Below are positions 19,293-29,229 of a stretch of DNA of 64,000 nt, piece by piece; position 1 is the stretch's first letter; the number at the start of each line of letters is the position of its first letter. The DNA is from Thermoplasmatales archaeon SW_10_69_26. Lineage in GTDB: Archaea > Thermoplasmatota > SW-10-69-26. Location: contig PXUB01000037.1 in the NCBI GenBank assembly GCA_003009755.1, forward strand, positions 1-64,000. Direction: 5' to 3'. The notes below the pieces were generated by a model. That model saw only the letters and a list, made by a program, of their open reading frames with translations, made no database searches and had not been told where the DNA came from. A program made the translations under genes and the position numbers.

Positions 19293-21470
19293 CTACGGGG
19301 ACAAGCCCTCCCCCGGGCCACCGGAGTCGTCGTCAGCGACGGTCGAGGTGCCGCCGGGCTTGGCCTGCAGCCAGGGGTCGAACCGGACGTTGCTCACGCC
19401 CTCGTCGCTGTCGTCCTCGGTGACCGCGTCGCCGCTGCCGTCGGCCAACGCCGCGGTGACCGGGTCCTCGAGCGGGTTCGAGGCGTCCAGGCTGGAGGGA
19501 CCGTCGCTGGCGCCCCAGTAGTTGTCGCGGGCGTCCAGGGTCCCGAACACGACCCGGCGGGCGTCGATGCCGTACCCGCCGTTGCCGGCGATCACGTTGT
19601 CGTGGACCTCGACCTCGTCGACCTCGGCGTCCTCGGTGAACAGCAGGCCGTGGTCGAGGTTGTCGCGCATCGTGTTGTTCGCGATCTCGATCGAATCGGA
19701 GCTCTCCCCGGTGGTCGCGTCGACGGCGGTACCGTTCCCGTTGCCGGTGAGGCGGTTGTCCTCGACGACCAGCCCGGGCGTGTCGCCATCGGCGACGAGG
19801 CCGAACCGGTTGCCGGTGACCGTGTTGTCCGCCACCCGGTCCCCCGAGCTTCCCAACGAGTTGAGGGCCCCGTGGGTGCCGGTGACGGTGTTGGCCTCGA
19901 TCGTCGACCCCTCCGCGACCACGGAGACGATCCCGTCCCGGCCGTCGACCACCGTATTGTCCCGGATGGCCACGTTGGCGGAGCGGAAGACGACGATGCC
20001 GTCGTGGTTGCCGCCGTCGTATCGCTCGGGGTGCGTCGTCACGTCGTTGCCCTCGACGGTGCCCTCGACGCTACTTACCCGGTCGCCGTCCAACCGGATG
20101 CCCTCGTCCCCGTGGTCCACCCGACTCTGGGTGACGGACACGGTGTCGACCCAAGAGGTGAACACGCCCAGCCGATCGGCATCGATGGTGGTGTCGGTCA
20201 CCGAGACGCGGTCGTTGGACGACCCGGACGGCCCGAACGCGATCACGCCGTGGGTGACCTCCACGAGACGCGCGTCCGTGACCTCCATCGATTGTCTCGT
20301 CGACGGGGTGGCGAAGATCCCTCTTCTGCCATCCGTGACGGTCACATCGCTCACCCTGACCTGCCCGACCTCGTCGATCTGGAGCCCGTCGCGCACGGTC
20401 TCGATCGTCACGTTCTCCACGCTGAGCGCCGTCCCGCCCTGGGCGTACACGCCTTGGCCGTTGTGGGACAGGTCGAGGTTCTGCACGGTGACGCCGATGC
20501 TGTTCACCAGGCCGACGTACCCGGGCGAGGGGTCCATCTGGTTCCCGTCGAGGGTGATCCCGCTGGCGCCGACGAGGTAGTGGATGGGTCGGCCGTCGAC
20601 GGTGTTCGAGGTGTCCACGTGGTGGATGCCTCTCGCCCAGAAGTTGTAGGTGTTCCCGGCCAGCGCGTTGTCCCGCATGGTGACCCGGTCGTCGAAGCGG
20701 AGGTCGACGCCGACGCGGTTGTCGAGGACCGTGTTGGCCTCGAGGAGGTCGGTTCCCGGGAACGGGTCCTCGGCGATGCCGAAGAAGCCGACGTCGTTGT
20801 CGGCGAGAGTGTTGTCCACGATGCGGGCCTCGACGCCGCCGGGGTGGCTGTGGGCGAGGATGCCCGCGTCCTGGTGGCCTTGGATCTCAAGGCCCTGGAT
20901 CGCGACCGCGCGGGCCTCGAGGGTGAACCCGTTGTCCCCGTTCAGGTCCTCGACGCCGTCGCCCCGGACGACGACGGGGGCCTCACCCACGCTGGGCACC
21001 AGGAGGGGGAGGTCGAGGCTGTGGGCGCTGGCGATCGTCACGCCCGGCGTGGTGACGGTGACGGTCTCGGTGTAGGTGCCCGGGCAGACGGCGATCGTGG
21101 TCCCGGGGTCGGCAAGCGTCTCGGCGACCTGGATCCCGGTCCAGTCGGCGGTGGGGCACTCCTCGCGGTCGTCGTCGACGAGCACGGGCTCGTCCACGAG
21201 GGGGACCGGCGAGCTTTCGGGGTTCGTGGACGTCGTCTCGGCGCCGTCGGGCTCGAGCACGTCGGCCGGCGGCCCCCCAGCGACCGCAGGGCGAACCGAG
21301 ACGATATCCTCGTACCCGTCCGTGGGGAGGTCCAGGCCCGGCGGGGCCGAGTCCGCCTCGGAGCCGGGGGCCGACCCGGCCGCGGCGGGGACGGTCACCA
21401 AGACGAGTGCTGCGGCGACCGCGAGCAGCATCCCTCCCGCAACGCGCGCCGCGACTGGGTTACGGGGCAT
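19293..21470 (-). CDS. Secreted right-handed parallel beta-helix protein (NosD/pectate-lyase-like repeats)
   Basis: 725 residues. The signal peptide (Ala/Val-rich, cleaved near AAAGSA) marks export. From about residue 110 the order is ECPTADWTGIQ and PGTTIAVCPGTYTETV, then more than 400 residues of regularly spaced N-x-V/I and xNT-type turns (for example RDNTVVDGRDGIVSV, VADNTVTGNRFGLVAD). This is the usual signature of PbH1 beta-helix repeats found in sugar-binding surface proteins and polysaccharide lyases. The C-terminus (NYWGASDGPSSLD) is a NosD-like end cap. Its start overlaps the end of the preceding repeat protein by 11 bases, so it is the last gene of the surface operon. Catalytic function is unproven. 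Confidence 0.8.
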   Translation of the reverse strand: MPRNPVAARVAGGMLLAVAAALVLVTVPAAAGSAPGSEADSAPPGLDLPTDGYEDIVSVRPAVAGGPPADVLEPDGAETTSTNPESSPVPLVDEPVLVDDDREECPTADWTGIQVAETLADPGTTIAVCPGTYTETVTVTTPGVTIASAHSLDLPLLVPSVGEAPVVVRGDGVEDLNGDNGFTLEARAVAIQGLEIQGHQDAGILAHSHPGGVEARIVDNTLADNDVGFFGIAEDPFPGTDLLEANTVLDNRVGVDLRFDDRVTMRDNALAGNTYNFWARGIHHVDTSNTVDGRPIHYLVGASGITLDGNQMDPSPGYVGLVNSIGVTVQNLDLSHNGQGVYAQGGTALSVENVTIETVRDGLQIDEVGQVRVSDVTVTDGRRGIFATPSTRQSMEVTDARLVEVTHGVIAFGPSGSSNDRVSVTDTTIDADRLGVFTSWVDTVSVTQSRVDHGDEGIRLDGDRVSSVEGTVEGNDVTTHPERYDGGNHDGIVVFRSANVAIRDNTVVDGRDGIVSVVAEGSTIEANTVTGTHGALNSLGSSGDRVADNTVTGNRFGLVADGDTPGLVVEDNRLTGNGNGTAVDATTGESSDSIEIANNTMRDNLDHGLLFTEDAEVDEVEVHDNVIAGNGGYGIDARRVVFGTLDARDNYWGASDGPSSLDASNPLEDPVTAALADGSGDAVTEDDSDEGVSNVRFDPWLQAKPGGTSTVADDDSGGPGEGLSP

Positions 21471-23166
21471 GGACGGTCACCTCGATTTGGCCCCGGTCCA
21501 CGGCGCCGATCTCGTCCTCGACCGTGAGCGTCACGTTGTAGCTGCCGGCCTGCTCGAAGGCGTGGACGGGGGCGCCCGCGGTGCTGGTGGCCCTGTCGTC
21601 GAAGTCCCAGGCGATGGCGGTGATCGGTTCGGGGCTCGAGGAGGCGTCCACGAACTCGACGGGCTCGCCGACGGTCACGTTCGTGGCGTTGGCGGTGGGC
21701 GCAGCGACGAGGGCGTGGGGGCGCGGCGCGAACTGGACGCCGACCTCCGAGAGGGGCGTGGGGGTGGTGCGGTAGGTGACGCCGCTGGTGGTGTTCGACG
21801 ACTGGGTTCCGATCGTGAACGTGGGGAGGTCGTAGGCCATCCAGGCGTCGGCCTCCTCGATCATGCACCTTGCCTTCCCGTCCTCGGTCAGGTGGAGCTG
21901 GACGGTGATGGAGCCCCCGTCTCCGGTCGGTACCTGTTGCCACTCGACGACGAAGGCCCGGTTGGGCTCCTCGCCGACCGTCGCATAGCGCACGTCCGCC
22001 GGATCCGGCATCGATTCCCTGGGAGCGTAGGTTTGCGCGCAGTTCACCTCGTGGTCGGGCCCCCCGTCGTTTTCGCGGATGAAGGCACCGCTGAGCATCT
22101 CCTGGTCCGTGCAGTTCCCGATGCACGTGAGCCCGAAGTCCAGCACCCGCACTTCGGAGTGGTCGTCCCCGTACCAGGTGAAGTTGAACGGGAGCTGGAG
22201 GGGGCCTGACGCGTCCGTGCTATAGACGAAGAAGTCCGTGGAGAGGTCCTCGAACGTGAGCGAGGTCCCGTCGCTGGTGTCGGCCCAGTCGAAGGGGATC
22301 TCGGTGCACGTGTACCCGCCCACGTCGGGCCCGGTGTCCTGGCATCGGGGGGCGCGCGCCGTGGCGTCGGCCGGTTCGCCCTCGCCGGCGTCGTTGACGG
22401 CGGTGACGTGGTACTCTCTCTGTTCAAGGTAGTCGAGGCCTCGTTCCATGTGGTGGCGCTGATCCTCGTCGAACGCGGTGACGAGGGTCTGGGTCCCGTC
22501 CGGGTTCACTTCGTAGAGGCGGTACGCGGTGACGGGGCCGGTGCCGGGGTCGGTGGGGGCGCCCCACTGGATCGTGACCTCTCGCGGCTGACCCGGCGGG
22601 GGCTCATCGGCCGGTGAATCGAACCGGTTGGCTCCCACCTTATCTTCGGAATCGGTGACCTCCGTGAGGTTCCACACCGGGCCCGGAGCCGTGGATGCAT
22701 CGGTACTGGGGACGTGGGGGAGGTCGATCTGGAAGCCGCCGGCTCCCTTCGGGATCCGGGAGGTGTCCGTTCCCCGGCTGCCGTCGTAGTCCGCGTACGT
22801 GTCGGTTCCGCCTTGGTCGAGCAGCAGGCCCGCCCCGGGTTTCTCGGTGCTGGCGACCGGGTGGGGACCGATGAACTCGCAACCGGCCACCGGGTACAGG
22901 CACACCCGGTCGAAGACGAGGGTCGTCTTCCGGGGTGACCAGCTGGCTCCGTTGGCGCCCTGCGTGGTGGCCTGGTAGGTGTCGTCGCCGGCGTCGTCGC
23001 GCAGGAACCCGGTGCCCGACTGGGCCGCGCCGCCGTTGGTGGCGACGTTCTTGGCCTCGTAGGTATCGTCGCCGGCCCGGTCGTAGAGGAACCCGTTGCC
23101 TCCCCTGTAGCCGCCGCCGTTGCCCGCCTTGTCGGCGGTGTAGCGGGTTGCTCGTCCGTTCTGAAG
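21460..23166 (-). CDS. C-terminal part of the giant subtilase, out of frame with its first part (repeats, FN3 and PKD domains)
   Basis: This frame continues the upstream protein after a one-base shift. The first in-frame start codon is a GTG at 22905, but coding character reaches back to about 23166. It encodes three more DxxGDDTY repeats (near 23060, 22980 and 22800). An FN3-like domain follows ([26 protein letters not shown]), then a strand-rich Cys-containing domain with FNFTWYGDDHSEVRV. The end is a PKD domain (AIAWDFDDRATSTAG, then HAFEQAGSYNVTLTVED). Adding one C to the CCCC run at 23166-23169 (minus-strand sense) restores a single protein of about 1,870 residues. It may be a sequencing error or a real mutation. 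Confidence 0.75.
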   Translation of the reverse strand, partial: LQNGRATRYTADKAGNGGGYRGGNGFLYDRAGDDTYEAKNVATNGGAAQSGTGFLRDDAGDDTYQATTQGANGASWSPRKTTLVFDRVCLYPVAGCEFIGPHPVASTEKPGAGLLLDQGGTDTYADYDGSRGTDTSRIPKGAGGFQIDLPHVPSTDASTAPGPVWNLTEVTDSEDKVGANRFDSPADEPPPGQPREVTIQWGAPTDPGTGPVTAYRLYEVNPDGTQTLVTAFDEDQRHHMERGLDYLEQREYHVTAVNDAGEGEPADATARAPRCQDTGPDVGGYTCTEIPFDWADTSDGTSLTFEDLSTDFFVYSTDASGPLQLPFNFTWYGDDHSEVRVLDFGLTCIGNCTDQEMLSGAFIRENDGGPDHEVNCAQTYAPRESMPDPADVRYATVGEEPNRAFVVEWQQVPTGDGGSITVQLHLTEDGKARCMIEEADAWMAYDLPTFTIGTQSSNTTSGVTYRTTPTPLSEVGVQFAPRPHALVAAPTANATNVTVGEPVEFVDASSSPEPITAIAWDFDDRATSTAGAPVHAFEQAGSYNVTLTVEDEIGAVDRGQIEVTVHAP

Positions 23167-26100
23167 GGGACGAAGGTTAGCGGACTGGACCCGGCGCTTC
23201 CCCCGTTCACCGCTATGTCGTCCGGCCTCTCGAAGCTACTCGCGGCGTGGTAACCGTCGTCGCCGGCCCCGTCGACTAGGAAACCCAAGGCGCGTCCGTA
23301 GCCGCCCCCGTTGGACCACGAGCTCCCCTCGTACGTGTCGTTGCCGGCCACGTCGACGAGGCTTCCGATGGCTCTCCCGAACGCTCCGGCGCCGTTGCTG
23401 AGTCCACCCCCGACGTAGCGGTCGTTGCCGCCTCCATCGAAGAGGAACCCGGAGTCGCCCTGGGAGCCTCCGTTGGTCGTTTGCCCGGTGGGGGCGAAGA
23501 GGCAGTTCCGCCCGGTGATGTACGCGTCGTCCCCGCCGGCGTCCGCGAGGTAGCCCTGCCCGTAGATCGCGGCACCGTTCACCCCGTACTTGCAGGTTGT
23601 GTAGGTCTCGTCGGCGTCACCGCCGTCGTAGAGGAACCCGAACCCTCCGAAAAAGGCCCCCCCGTTGGTGGCGTAGATCGGGGCGTGGTAGGTGTCCTGG
23701 CCCACCCGGTCAACCAGGAACCCCGCGGGTGTGGTATCGGTGGATTCGAGGACGCCGCCGTTGGCGCCCTCTCCCCGCTGGGCCTCGTAGCGGTCGTCGC
23801 CGCCGGTGTCCACCAGGAGGCCGCTTCCCTCGAGGACTACGGCCCCGTTCACGCCTTGGAGGGGGGCCGTGTAGGTGTCGTCGGCTTCGCCGTCGTCGAC
23901 GAGAGCGCCTACGCCTAAGGCGCCGCCGCCGTTCACGCCATAGAGGCCACCGGTGTAGCGATCCTCGCCCTCGGTGTCGACCAGCAGGCCGATCCCGTGG
24001 ACCCAGCGGGGTTGGACGCCCAGCTGGCCCATCACGTTTGCGCCGCCGTTGACGCCGCGCGATCCTCCGTCGTAGGCGTCGCCGCCGTCGTGGTCGACGA
24101 GCGTGCCCAGGCCGCTGGCGCCGCCGCCGTTGACGCCCTTGCCCCGGACCTGGTATGTGTCCGATCCGTCGCCGTCGACGAGCAGGCCCGCGCCTAGCGC
24201 GTGGCCGCCGCCGTTGGTGCCGAAGTCGCCGGCCTGGTAAGCGTCCTGGCCGTCGGCGTCGACGAGCAGGCCGGTGCCGCCCAGCGAGGCGCCGCCGTTG
24301 ACGCCCAGCGAGTTCAACAGCTTGAAGCAGCCCTGGTAGCCCTGGTAGTCGGGACGGTCGCCGGCGAGGGTGGCCTCGAGCGTGGCGTGGGTGTCGACGA
24401 TCCCGTAGCCGAGGTCGGCGTTGCAGCCGTCCTCGGGGGGCGCGGGTTGGGCGTTGTCCCGGAGCAGTTGGCGGAGTTGCTTGTTCGTGAGGTCGTCGGC
24501 CTGGCTCCAGGCCAGCGCGGCGGTGGCGCTGACGTGGGGGGCGGCCATGCTGGTACCGTTGAGGACCCTGTACCCCGAGTCATCGCAGTAGTAAGGACCC
24601 TCACCGCGGTAAGGGCCAAGGAAGGGAGGCTCGTCTTCGACGCAGGCAGGGAGGGTGCTGAGCACGGCATCGCCAGGCGCGGCCAACTCGGCGTTGGGTC
24701 CATAACTGGAGTACCCGCACCGGGTCGCGTTCTCGTTGGTGCACGTGACCGCGATCACCTCGTCGTAGGCGGCCGGGTACCTCACGCAGTCGTAGCACCC
24801 ACTGTTGCCGGCGGCCGCGACCAGCAGGGCCCCCTCCTCCCAGACGTCGTGGACGGCCTGACGGATGGCGCTGTGGTCCAGGGTGGTGGTGATGCTCATG
24901 CTGATGACGTCCCCGCCGTTTTCGACACACCAGTGGAGCCCTTGGACCACGTCGCTGACGAAGCCGCGACCGTCCTCGTTGAGGACCTTGGCGGCCATCA
25001 GGCCGGTGTGGGCGGTGCCGGCGACGCCTGTCTCGTTGTCGATGGTGGCGGTGGCGATGCCGGTGACGTGCGTCCCGTGGCCGTAGTCGTCCATCGGGTC
25101 CTCGTCGTCGTTGTGGAAGTCGTGGCCGGCCAGCAGGCGGTCTTCGGCGATGTCCTCGTGCGTGTAGTCGACGCCCGAGTCCAGGATGCACACGGATTCG
25201 GAGGTGTCGCCGTTGGTGGTCTCCCAGGCGTCGGGTGCGTTGACCTGCTGGGGAGCATATTGGTCGTCGTAGAGCGGGTCGTTGGGGGTGGAGGCGGCGT
25301 GGACTTTCGCGTCGGGTTCCACGTAGCGGACGTTGGCGTCCTGTCGAGCCTCGGCCGGGAAGGTGACCGGATCCTCGGCTTCGACGACGAGGATCTCCTG
25401 CTCGGGCAGGGTGTCGAGGACGGTGGCGTTCTCGTAGGTGTCGCCCACCGACAATCCGGGGTTGTCTTGGTAGCCGACGAGGTAGCGGTCGGTCATGGCC
25501 TCGTTGCTGGCGGCCATGCCGGTGGGGTTCTGCCGGGCGGTCTCCTCGATGCTCTCCGGGACGTGGCCGGCCGCGGTGTCGGGTTGGTAGGTGTCGTCCC
25601 CGTGGGCGTCGATCAACAGGCCGCTGCCGGCGTAGCCGCCGCCGGTGGCGCCGCAACCGGCGGTGCTGACGTAGGTGTCGTCGCCGCTCACGTCCACGAG
25701 GGCGGCGGCGGTGCCGGTCTCGTTGAGGTCGCACTCAGGGGCCTCTTGGAGGTTGGAGCCGCCGGCGTTGTTCTCGTAGGTGTCGTCGCCGCCGGCGTCG
25801 ACGACGAGCGCGTAGTCCTCGGTGTACGTGTCGTCACTCTCGCCTAGGTCGATCGCCAGCGCCGGCTGGATGTCCACGGGCGCGGTGGTCGTCACCGGCG
25901 TGGTTTCGGCGAGGGCCTGGTGGAGGTCGAGGGCGGTGTCGAGGACATCCTGGCGGGCGCCGAACACCTCGGCCAGGTCTAGGTTGGCGTCCGCGTGGGC
26001 GTCCGAGAGGGACTGGCGAGGGGTTTCCTCGAGCTTGGCGGGGTCGACGGGGAGCCTTGGGATCGCTTGGTCGGTCTCCCAAGGGTCCTCGTCCCCCATG

Positions 26101-27071
26101 GTGAGGTCCCCGAACTTGTCGTCGTACTGTGCGGGCGTCATGGGAGCCATGCCCAGCCCGGCGGGGCCGTCGGTGTCGGCCGCGCGGGGGTGCAGTTGGG
26201 CCAGGTGGTCGGTGTCGGCGTCGGCGTAGGCGTCCTGTGTGGCGGTCTCGAAGGCGAGGAAGGCGTCGAGGTAGTCGGTGAGGGCCTCCCGCAGCGTCGG
26301 GGGGAGGTCGTCGAGGTGATCGAGGCTCTGGCGTTGGTCGAGGGTCGGCGTGGCGTCGTGGCGGTGGACGAGCTCGCGGGCGGCCTGGCTGGGCGAGGCG
26401 TGGTCCGGCGGGGTCACGTCGACCGGCTCGATGCCGAGCGTGTCGGCCTGGTGGCGTGTGGACTGTTGGGCGGATCGGATCGACCGCTCGACCTCGCTTG
26501 TGGTCTCGTCGTCGGCGGTGGCCAGCAGGTCCTCGGCGACGTCGAGGTGGGCCTGCTGTTGGGCGAGATGGGAGGTGTCGGTGTCGATGCGGTCCCGGCG
26601 GTCCTGCACCGCCGTGTGGGCGGTCGCGAGGGCTTGGTCGCGGTTGGTGAGGCTGGAGTCGTCCTCGATCGCCGTGAGGGCCCGGGTGAGGTCGACGTTG
26701 GCCAGCTGGGCATCGAGGACCTCGCCCAGGCCCGGGTCCAGGGGCCCGTTGTGAGCGAGGGCTTGGCGTTGCTCGAACGCGGTGGCTGCCGCTGTGAGGG
26801 TCTTCTCGGTCGGGGCCGCGGTGGGATCCTCGACGGTAGCGTCGAGGCGGTCGGCCAGATCCATGCTGGCCTGCTGGGCGTCGGGCAGGTCCACGGGAAC
26901 CTCCGCCGCATCCGATCTGGCTGTGGGGTCGATGGTTTCCGTCTCCGTGGGGGCCTCGTCGGTTCCGGGGGTGAAGACCCCGGCGCCGAGCCCGCTGATG
27001 GCGGGGGAGAGGGTGACGACGAGGGCCAGGGCGAGGACGGTGAGCGTGGAGTGGGTTGGGTTCGTGGTCAT
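22506..27071 (-). CDS. Secreted subtilisin-like protease inserted in NGG/GDDTY repeats (N-terminal part)
   Basis: The open frame codes 1,521 residues, but those after about 1,302 read in the wrong phase. Residues 1-30 are a signal peptide. Residues 60-400 are an Ala/Asp/His-rich helical region shared with the neighbouring paralogue. Residues 405-495 hold repeats, and about 530-905 hold a complete peptidase S8: D631 in LDSGVD, H665 in YGHGTHV, oxyanion N756 in AAAGNSG and S841 in NGTSMAAPH. Residues 915-1300 hold twelve more repeats of roughly 24-40 residues (G.NGGA..G.G.LVD..G.DTY). The peptidase therefore sits inside the repeat array. It is second of three genes in the surface operon, overlapping the first by four bases. 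Confidence 0.88.
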   Translation of the reverse strand: MTTNPTHSTLTVLALALVVTLSPAISGLGAGVFTPGTDEAPTETETIDPTARSDAAEVPVDLPDAQQASMDLADRLDATVEDPTAAPTEKTLTAAATAFEQRQALAHNGPLDPGLGEVLDAQLANVDLTRALTAIEDDSSLTNRDQALATAHTAVQDRRDRIDTDTSHLAQQQAHLDVAEDLLATADDETTSEVERSIRSAQQSTRHQADTLGIEPVDVTPPDHASPSQAARELVHRHDATPTLDQRQSLDHLDDLPPTLREALTDYLDAFLAFETATQDAYADADTDHLAQLHPRAADTDGPAGLGMAPMTPAQYDDKFGDLTMGDEDPWETDQAIPRLPVDPAKLEETPRQSLSDAHADANLDLAEVFGARQDVLDTALDLHQALAETTPVTTTAPVDIQPALAIDLGESDDTYTEDYALVVDAGGDDTYENNAGGSNLQEAPECDLNETGTAAALVDVSGDDTYVSTAGCGATGGGYAGSGLLIDAHGDDTYQPDTAAGHVPESIEETARQNPTGMAASNEAMTDRYLVGYQDNPGLSVGDTYENATVLDTLPEQEILVVEAEDPVTFPAEARQDANVRYVEPDAKVHAASTPNDPLYDDQYAPQQVNAPDAWETTNGDTSESVCILDSGVDYTHEDIAEDRLLAGHDFHNDDEDPMDDYGHGTHVTGIATATIDNETGVAGTAHTGLMAAKVLNEDGRGFVSDVVQGLHWCVENGGDVISMSITTTLDHSAIRQAVHDVWEEGALLVAAAGNSGCYDCVRYPAAYDEVIAVTCTNENATRCGYSSYGPNAELAAPGDAVLSTLPACVEDEPPFLGPYRGEGPYYCDDSGYRVLNGTSMAAPHVSATAALAWSQADDLTNKQLRQLLRDNAQPAPPEDGCNADLGYGIVDTHATLEATLAGDRPDYQGYQGCFKLLNSLGVNGGASLGGTGLLVDADGQDAYQAGDFGTNGGGHALGAGLLVDGDGSDTYQVRGKGVNGGGASGLGTLVDHDGGDAYDGGSRGVNGGANVMGQLGVQPRWVHGIGLLVDTEGEDRYTGGLYGVNGGGALGVGALVDDGEADDTYTAPLQGVNGAVVLEGSGLLVDTGGDDRYEAQRGEGANGGVLESTDTTPAGFLVDRVGQDTYHAPIYATNGGAFFGGFGFLYDGGDADETYTTCKYGVNGAAIYGQGYLADAGGDDAYITGRNCLFAPTGQTTNGGSQGDSGFLFDGGGNDRYVGGGLSNGAGAFGRAIGSLVDVAGNDTYEGSSWSNGGGYGRALGFLVDGAGDDGYHAASSFERPDDIAVNGGSAGSSPLTFVPFRTDEQPATPPTRRATAAATGEATGSSTTGPATIPTRPRTSPPTAARPSRAPGSCATTPATTPTRPPRRAPTEPAGHPGRRPSSSTGCACTRWPVASSSVPTRSPAPRNPGRACCSTKAEPTRTRTTTAAGERTPPGSRREPAASRSTSPTSPVPMHPRLRARCGTSRRSPIPKIRWEPTGSIHRPMSPRRVSRERSRSSGAPPPTPAPAPSPRTASTK
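23170..24330 (-). repeat. Array of NGG...LVDxxGxDTY protein repeats after the peptidase
   Basis: Twelve repeats are countable before the frameshift and three more after it (down to about 22790). Each has a G(V/T)NGGA turn, a short G.G.LVD strand and a D-x-x-G-x-D-x-Y end. Spacing is irregular where loops are inserted, including one with a Cys pair near 23500. The Asp/Gly turns recall calcium-binding RTX repeats but the unit and Tyr are different. Confidence 0.75.
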
Positions 27072-28498
27072 GGGGACGTGCCTCCTGGGGTGGGTCGGTC
27101 GTGGTCGAGTTGGGCGCCGACGAGGCCCTTGGGGACGACCGTTTTGTCGGTGCCGGTGCCGCCCTCGAAGTCCTCGTAGGTGTCGGTGCCGTTCCCGTCG
27201 TACAACAGGCCCACACCGACGGGGACGTATTGATCAGTGACGAGAGAGTCGTAGTTGCCGTCGGTGGCGTGGCCGTTGACGGCGGTGACGGTGGCCTCGT
27301 AGCGGTCGTTGCCGTCGAGGTCGACGAGCAGGCCGGCGCCGGCCAGCCCGCCGCCGTTGGTTCCGTCCGATCCTGCGGTGTAGGTGTCGTGGCCGTCGGC
27401 GTCGAGCAGGGCGCCCGACCCGCCAAAGGCCACGCCGCCATTGGTCCCGGCTCCGTCGGCGAGGTAGGTGTCGTCTCCGTCGGCGTCGAGGAGGAACCCG
27501 TGGCCGCCGAAGTTGGCTCCCCCGTTCACGCCGCTGGCGGTGCCGACGTAGGTGTCGTTGCCCCCTTCGTCGAGGAGGGCCCCGACCCCGGAGTGCACGG
27601 CGCCCCCGTTCACGCCGCCCCTCCGTTTACCCGTGGGATCGTCGAAGATGGCGGGATCGCCGTACTCGTCGTCGCCGTCGCCGAGGTCGACGAGCGCGGC
27701 GGGGTTGAGCCGGTAGACTCCAGGAATGGCCACCAGGTTGCTGGTTCCACCGGCGTTGTTGTGGTAGGTGTCCTCGCCCCCGACGTCGATGGAGAGTCGG
27801 ACGTCTTCCGTGTACGTGGCATCGCAGCCCTCCACGTCGAGCGCCAGCACGCCGACGGAACCGACGATCGGATTGTCGGGCGTCTCGATGACGAGGGGCT
27901 CGCACGCGCTGGCGGTATCCGCCGGCATCCCGGGAGTGGTTTGGACGGCTCTGTGGAGGTCCTGGACCTCGTCGAGCAGACCGTTTCGGGCGGCGAAGAC
28001 GCTCCCTGGGTCGCTGTCGGTGGAGGCCGCGCCGAGGACGAGGAACGCGTCGATCACGTCGGTGAGCTCGGTGCGGAAGGGCTCATCAAGGGTGTCCAGC
28101 TCGCGGACCTGGTCCAGGTCGTCGTCTGCAAGCGTTGCGTCGTGCTGGTCCGCGAGCGCGAGCACGGCGGCGCTCGGCGAATCATGCTCGATCGTCGGAA
28201 GGTCCACCGCGAGCCCATCGCCGAGCGTGGAGGCCTGGTGCTCGCCGACGAGCTTGCCCAGCTCGATCGCCTCGGCGAAGGAGACGTCCTCGCCGGCCTC
28301 GTCCTGGAAGTGCTGGATCGCGGTCGGGAGCCCGTCGTAGGCCTCGACGGACGCGTCGGCGGCCGGGGCGCCCGAGCCCGACGACGATGGGCTCGGGGAG
28401 ACGGCGGCGGTGGCCGGGACGGTGACGAGGGCGATCGCGGCGGCGAGCACGGCAAGGCGGCGGGGCGACTCGATGAGCAAGCCTGCGGCCTCCGTCAC
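27068..28498 (-). CDS. Secreted repeat protein, paralogue of the subtilase without the peptidase
   Basis: 476 residues from a GTG at 28498. A signal peptide (LAVLAAAIALVTVPATA) is followed by an Asp/Ala/Leu helical region (about 45-210) that matches the equivalent region of the downstream subtilase in layout (QHDATL, DLHRAVQTTP, NAGG). Then come seven repeats ending in DxxGxDTY, for example GGHGFLLDADGDDTY. No peptidase is present and the repeats run without interruption, so it shows what the subtilase looked like before the protease was inserted, or after its loss. First gene of the operon; the next start overlaps its stop. Location: cell surface or secreted. Confidence 0.85.
   Translation of the reverse strand: MTEAAGLLIESPRRLAVLAAAIALVTVPATAAVSPSPSSSGSGAPAADASVEAYDGLPTAIQHFQDEAGEDVSFAEAIELGKLVGEHQASTLGDGLAVDLPTIEHDSPSAAVLALADQHDATLADDDLDQVRELDTLDEPFRTELTDVIDAFLVLGAASTDSDPGSVFAARNGLLDEVQDLHRAVQTTPGMPADTASACEPLVIETPDNPIVGSVGVLALDVEGCDATYTEDVRLSIDVGGEDTYHNNAGGTSNLVAIPGVYRLNPAALVDLGDGDDEYGDPAIFDDPTGKRRGGVNGGAVHSGVGALLDEGGNDTYVGTASGVNGGANFGGHGFLLDADGDDTYLADGAGTNGGVAFGGSGALLDADGHDTYTAGSDGTNGGGLAGAGLLVDLDGNDRYEATVTAVNGHATDGNYDSLVTDQYVPVGVGLLYDGNGTDTYEDFEGGTGTDKTVVPKGLVGAQLDHDRPTPGGTSP
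27190..27800 (-). repeat. Array of seven NGG...DxxGxDTY repeats in the paralogue
   Basis: Seven units of about 24-35 residues, with the same G.NGG turn and DxxGxDxY end as in the subtilase. At the DNA level the units are degenerate, so the array is old and kept by selection on the protein rather than a recent tandem expansion. Confidence 0.75.
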
Positions 28499-28538
28499 AG
28501 GGAGCGGGCCAGTGCACGGTTAAGCGTTGCTTGACAAA
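28405..28538. repeat. 134-bp direct repeat, copy 1 (promoter and signal peptide of the surface operon)
   Basis: This block is nearly identical (two differences seen) to 29684-29817 in the same orientation. It spans the promoter, GTG start and the first 31 codons of the repeat-protein gene. Between the two copies sits only the toxin-antitoxin pair and short flanks. Confidence 0.92.
28518..28525 (-). promoter_or_regulatory. TATA box of the surface-protein operon
   Basis: Minus-strand GCTTAACC lies about 24 nt before the GTG at 28498, matching the leaderless spacing seen elsewhere. The same box is duplicated at 29797-29804 in front of the truncated copy. Confidence 0.5.
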
Positions 28539-28704
28539 ATCGCATATTCCTCGCCCGCGAGGGGTCTCGCGACGCCGCCACGACCCGAGGATCCGCGTAG
28601 CGAGGCCCGCCGGGCCCTCGCCGCTGGCCGCACGTCGGCGAGCACGGGAACGTCCAGGTCTTCGACGACGTCCGGTAGCCAGCGAACCCTCCCGGGCCCG
28701 AGCG

Positions 28705-29229
28705 TTACCTGTCGAGGTGCCGGCGAGCCAGAACCTCCAGCACCCCACCCTCCCAACCGCGGGCTTCGATGATCTCGTCCACGAGACGACGAGCCTGCGT
28801 CGTCGACAGCTCGCCCCGCTTCCTCGACTCGACGATCACGGCCACCGAGATGCGAAGCCGGATGCCGTGCGCCATCGCCTCGTCCCTCAGCCCGGCGATC
28901 GCCCGCGCGTCGTCCGTGACAAGGACCTCGGCCTTCGACTCCCGGCAGGCCTGCAAGCAGGCAGCCTCCGCTGGCTGAACCCGGTTGGAGACGAGCGCTT
29001 CCATCGTCTCCGTAGCCTGGATGGAGAACACCTCGATCCCGCCCCCATCGATCCGAGACAGAACGCGCTCGGCCGCGGCGGCCTCCTCGTCGTCGAACCC
29101 GGCGAGATCCTCGAGCTCGGAAACCACCCTTCCCACGGTTGCGAGGTCGACGAACGCGATCCGGTCGAGCAGATCCACCAGCTCGAGCGTGAGGAGCGCA
29201 CTGGTGTCAGCAACGACACCCCGACTCAT
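28705..29229 (-). CDS. PIN-domain toxin (VapC/DUF3368-like)
   Basis: 174 residues. The PIN nuclease acidic residues are in place: D8 in VVADTSALL, E38 in VVSELED, E88 in QPAEAACLQ and D106/D107 in LVTDDARAI. This spacing fits the DUF3368 branch of VapC-like toxins, which usually cut tRNA or other RNA. It is somewhat longer than a classical VapC (about 135 residues), with a C-terminal helix RRLVDEIIEARG. Its start overlaps the antitoxin stop by four bases. The pair lies between two copies of a 134-bp duplication inside the surface-protein locus. RNA target unknown. Confidence 0.82.
   Translation of the reverse strand: MSRGVVADTSALLTLELVDLLDRIAFVDLATVGRVVSELEDLAGFDDEEAAAAERVLSRIDGGGIEVFSIQATETMEALVSNRVQPAEAACLQACRESKAEVLVTDDARAIAGLRDEAMAHGIRLRISVAVIVESRKRGELSTTQARRLVDEIIEARGWEGGVLEVLARRHLDR

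Noticed and set aside
22506-23165. The last 220 residues of the long subtilase frame taken as real
   Set aside because: They are Pro/Arg/Thr-rich with no repeat pattern, while another phase of the same DNA shows repeats, FN3 and PKD domains. They are an out-of-phase reading after the frameshift.
28520-28756. A small minus-strand frame between the toxin gene and the surface operon
   Set aside because: It overlaps the toxin end and the duplicated promoter; its composition is that of GC-rich noise and no motif is seen.
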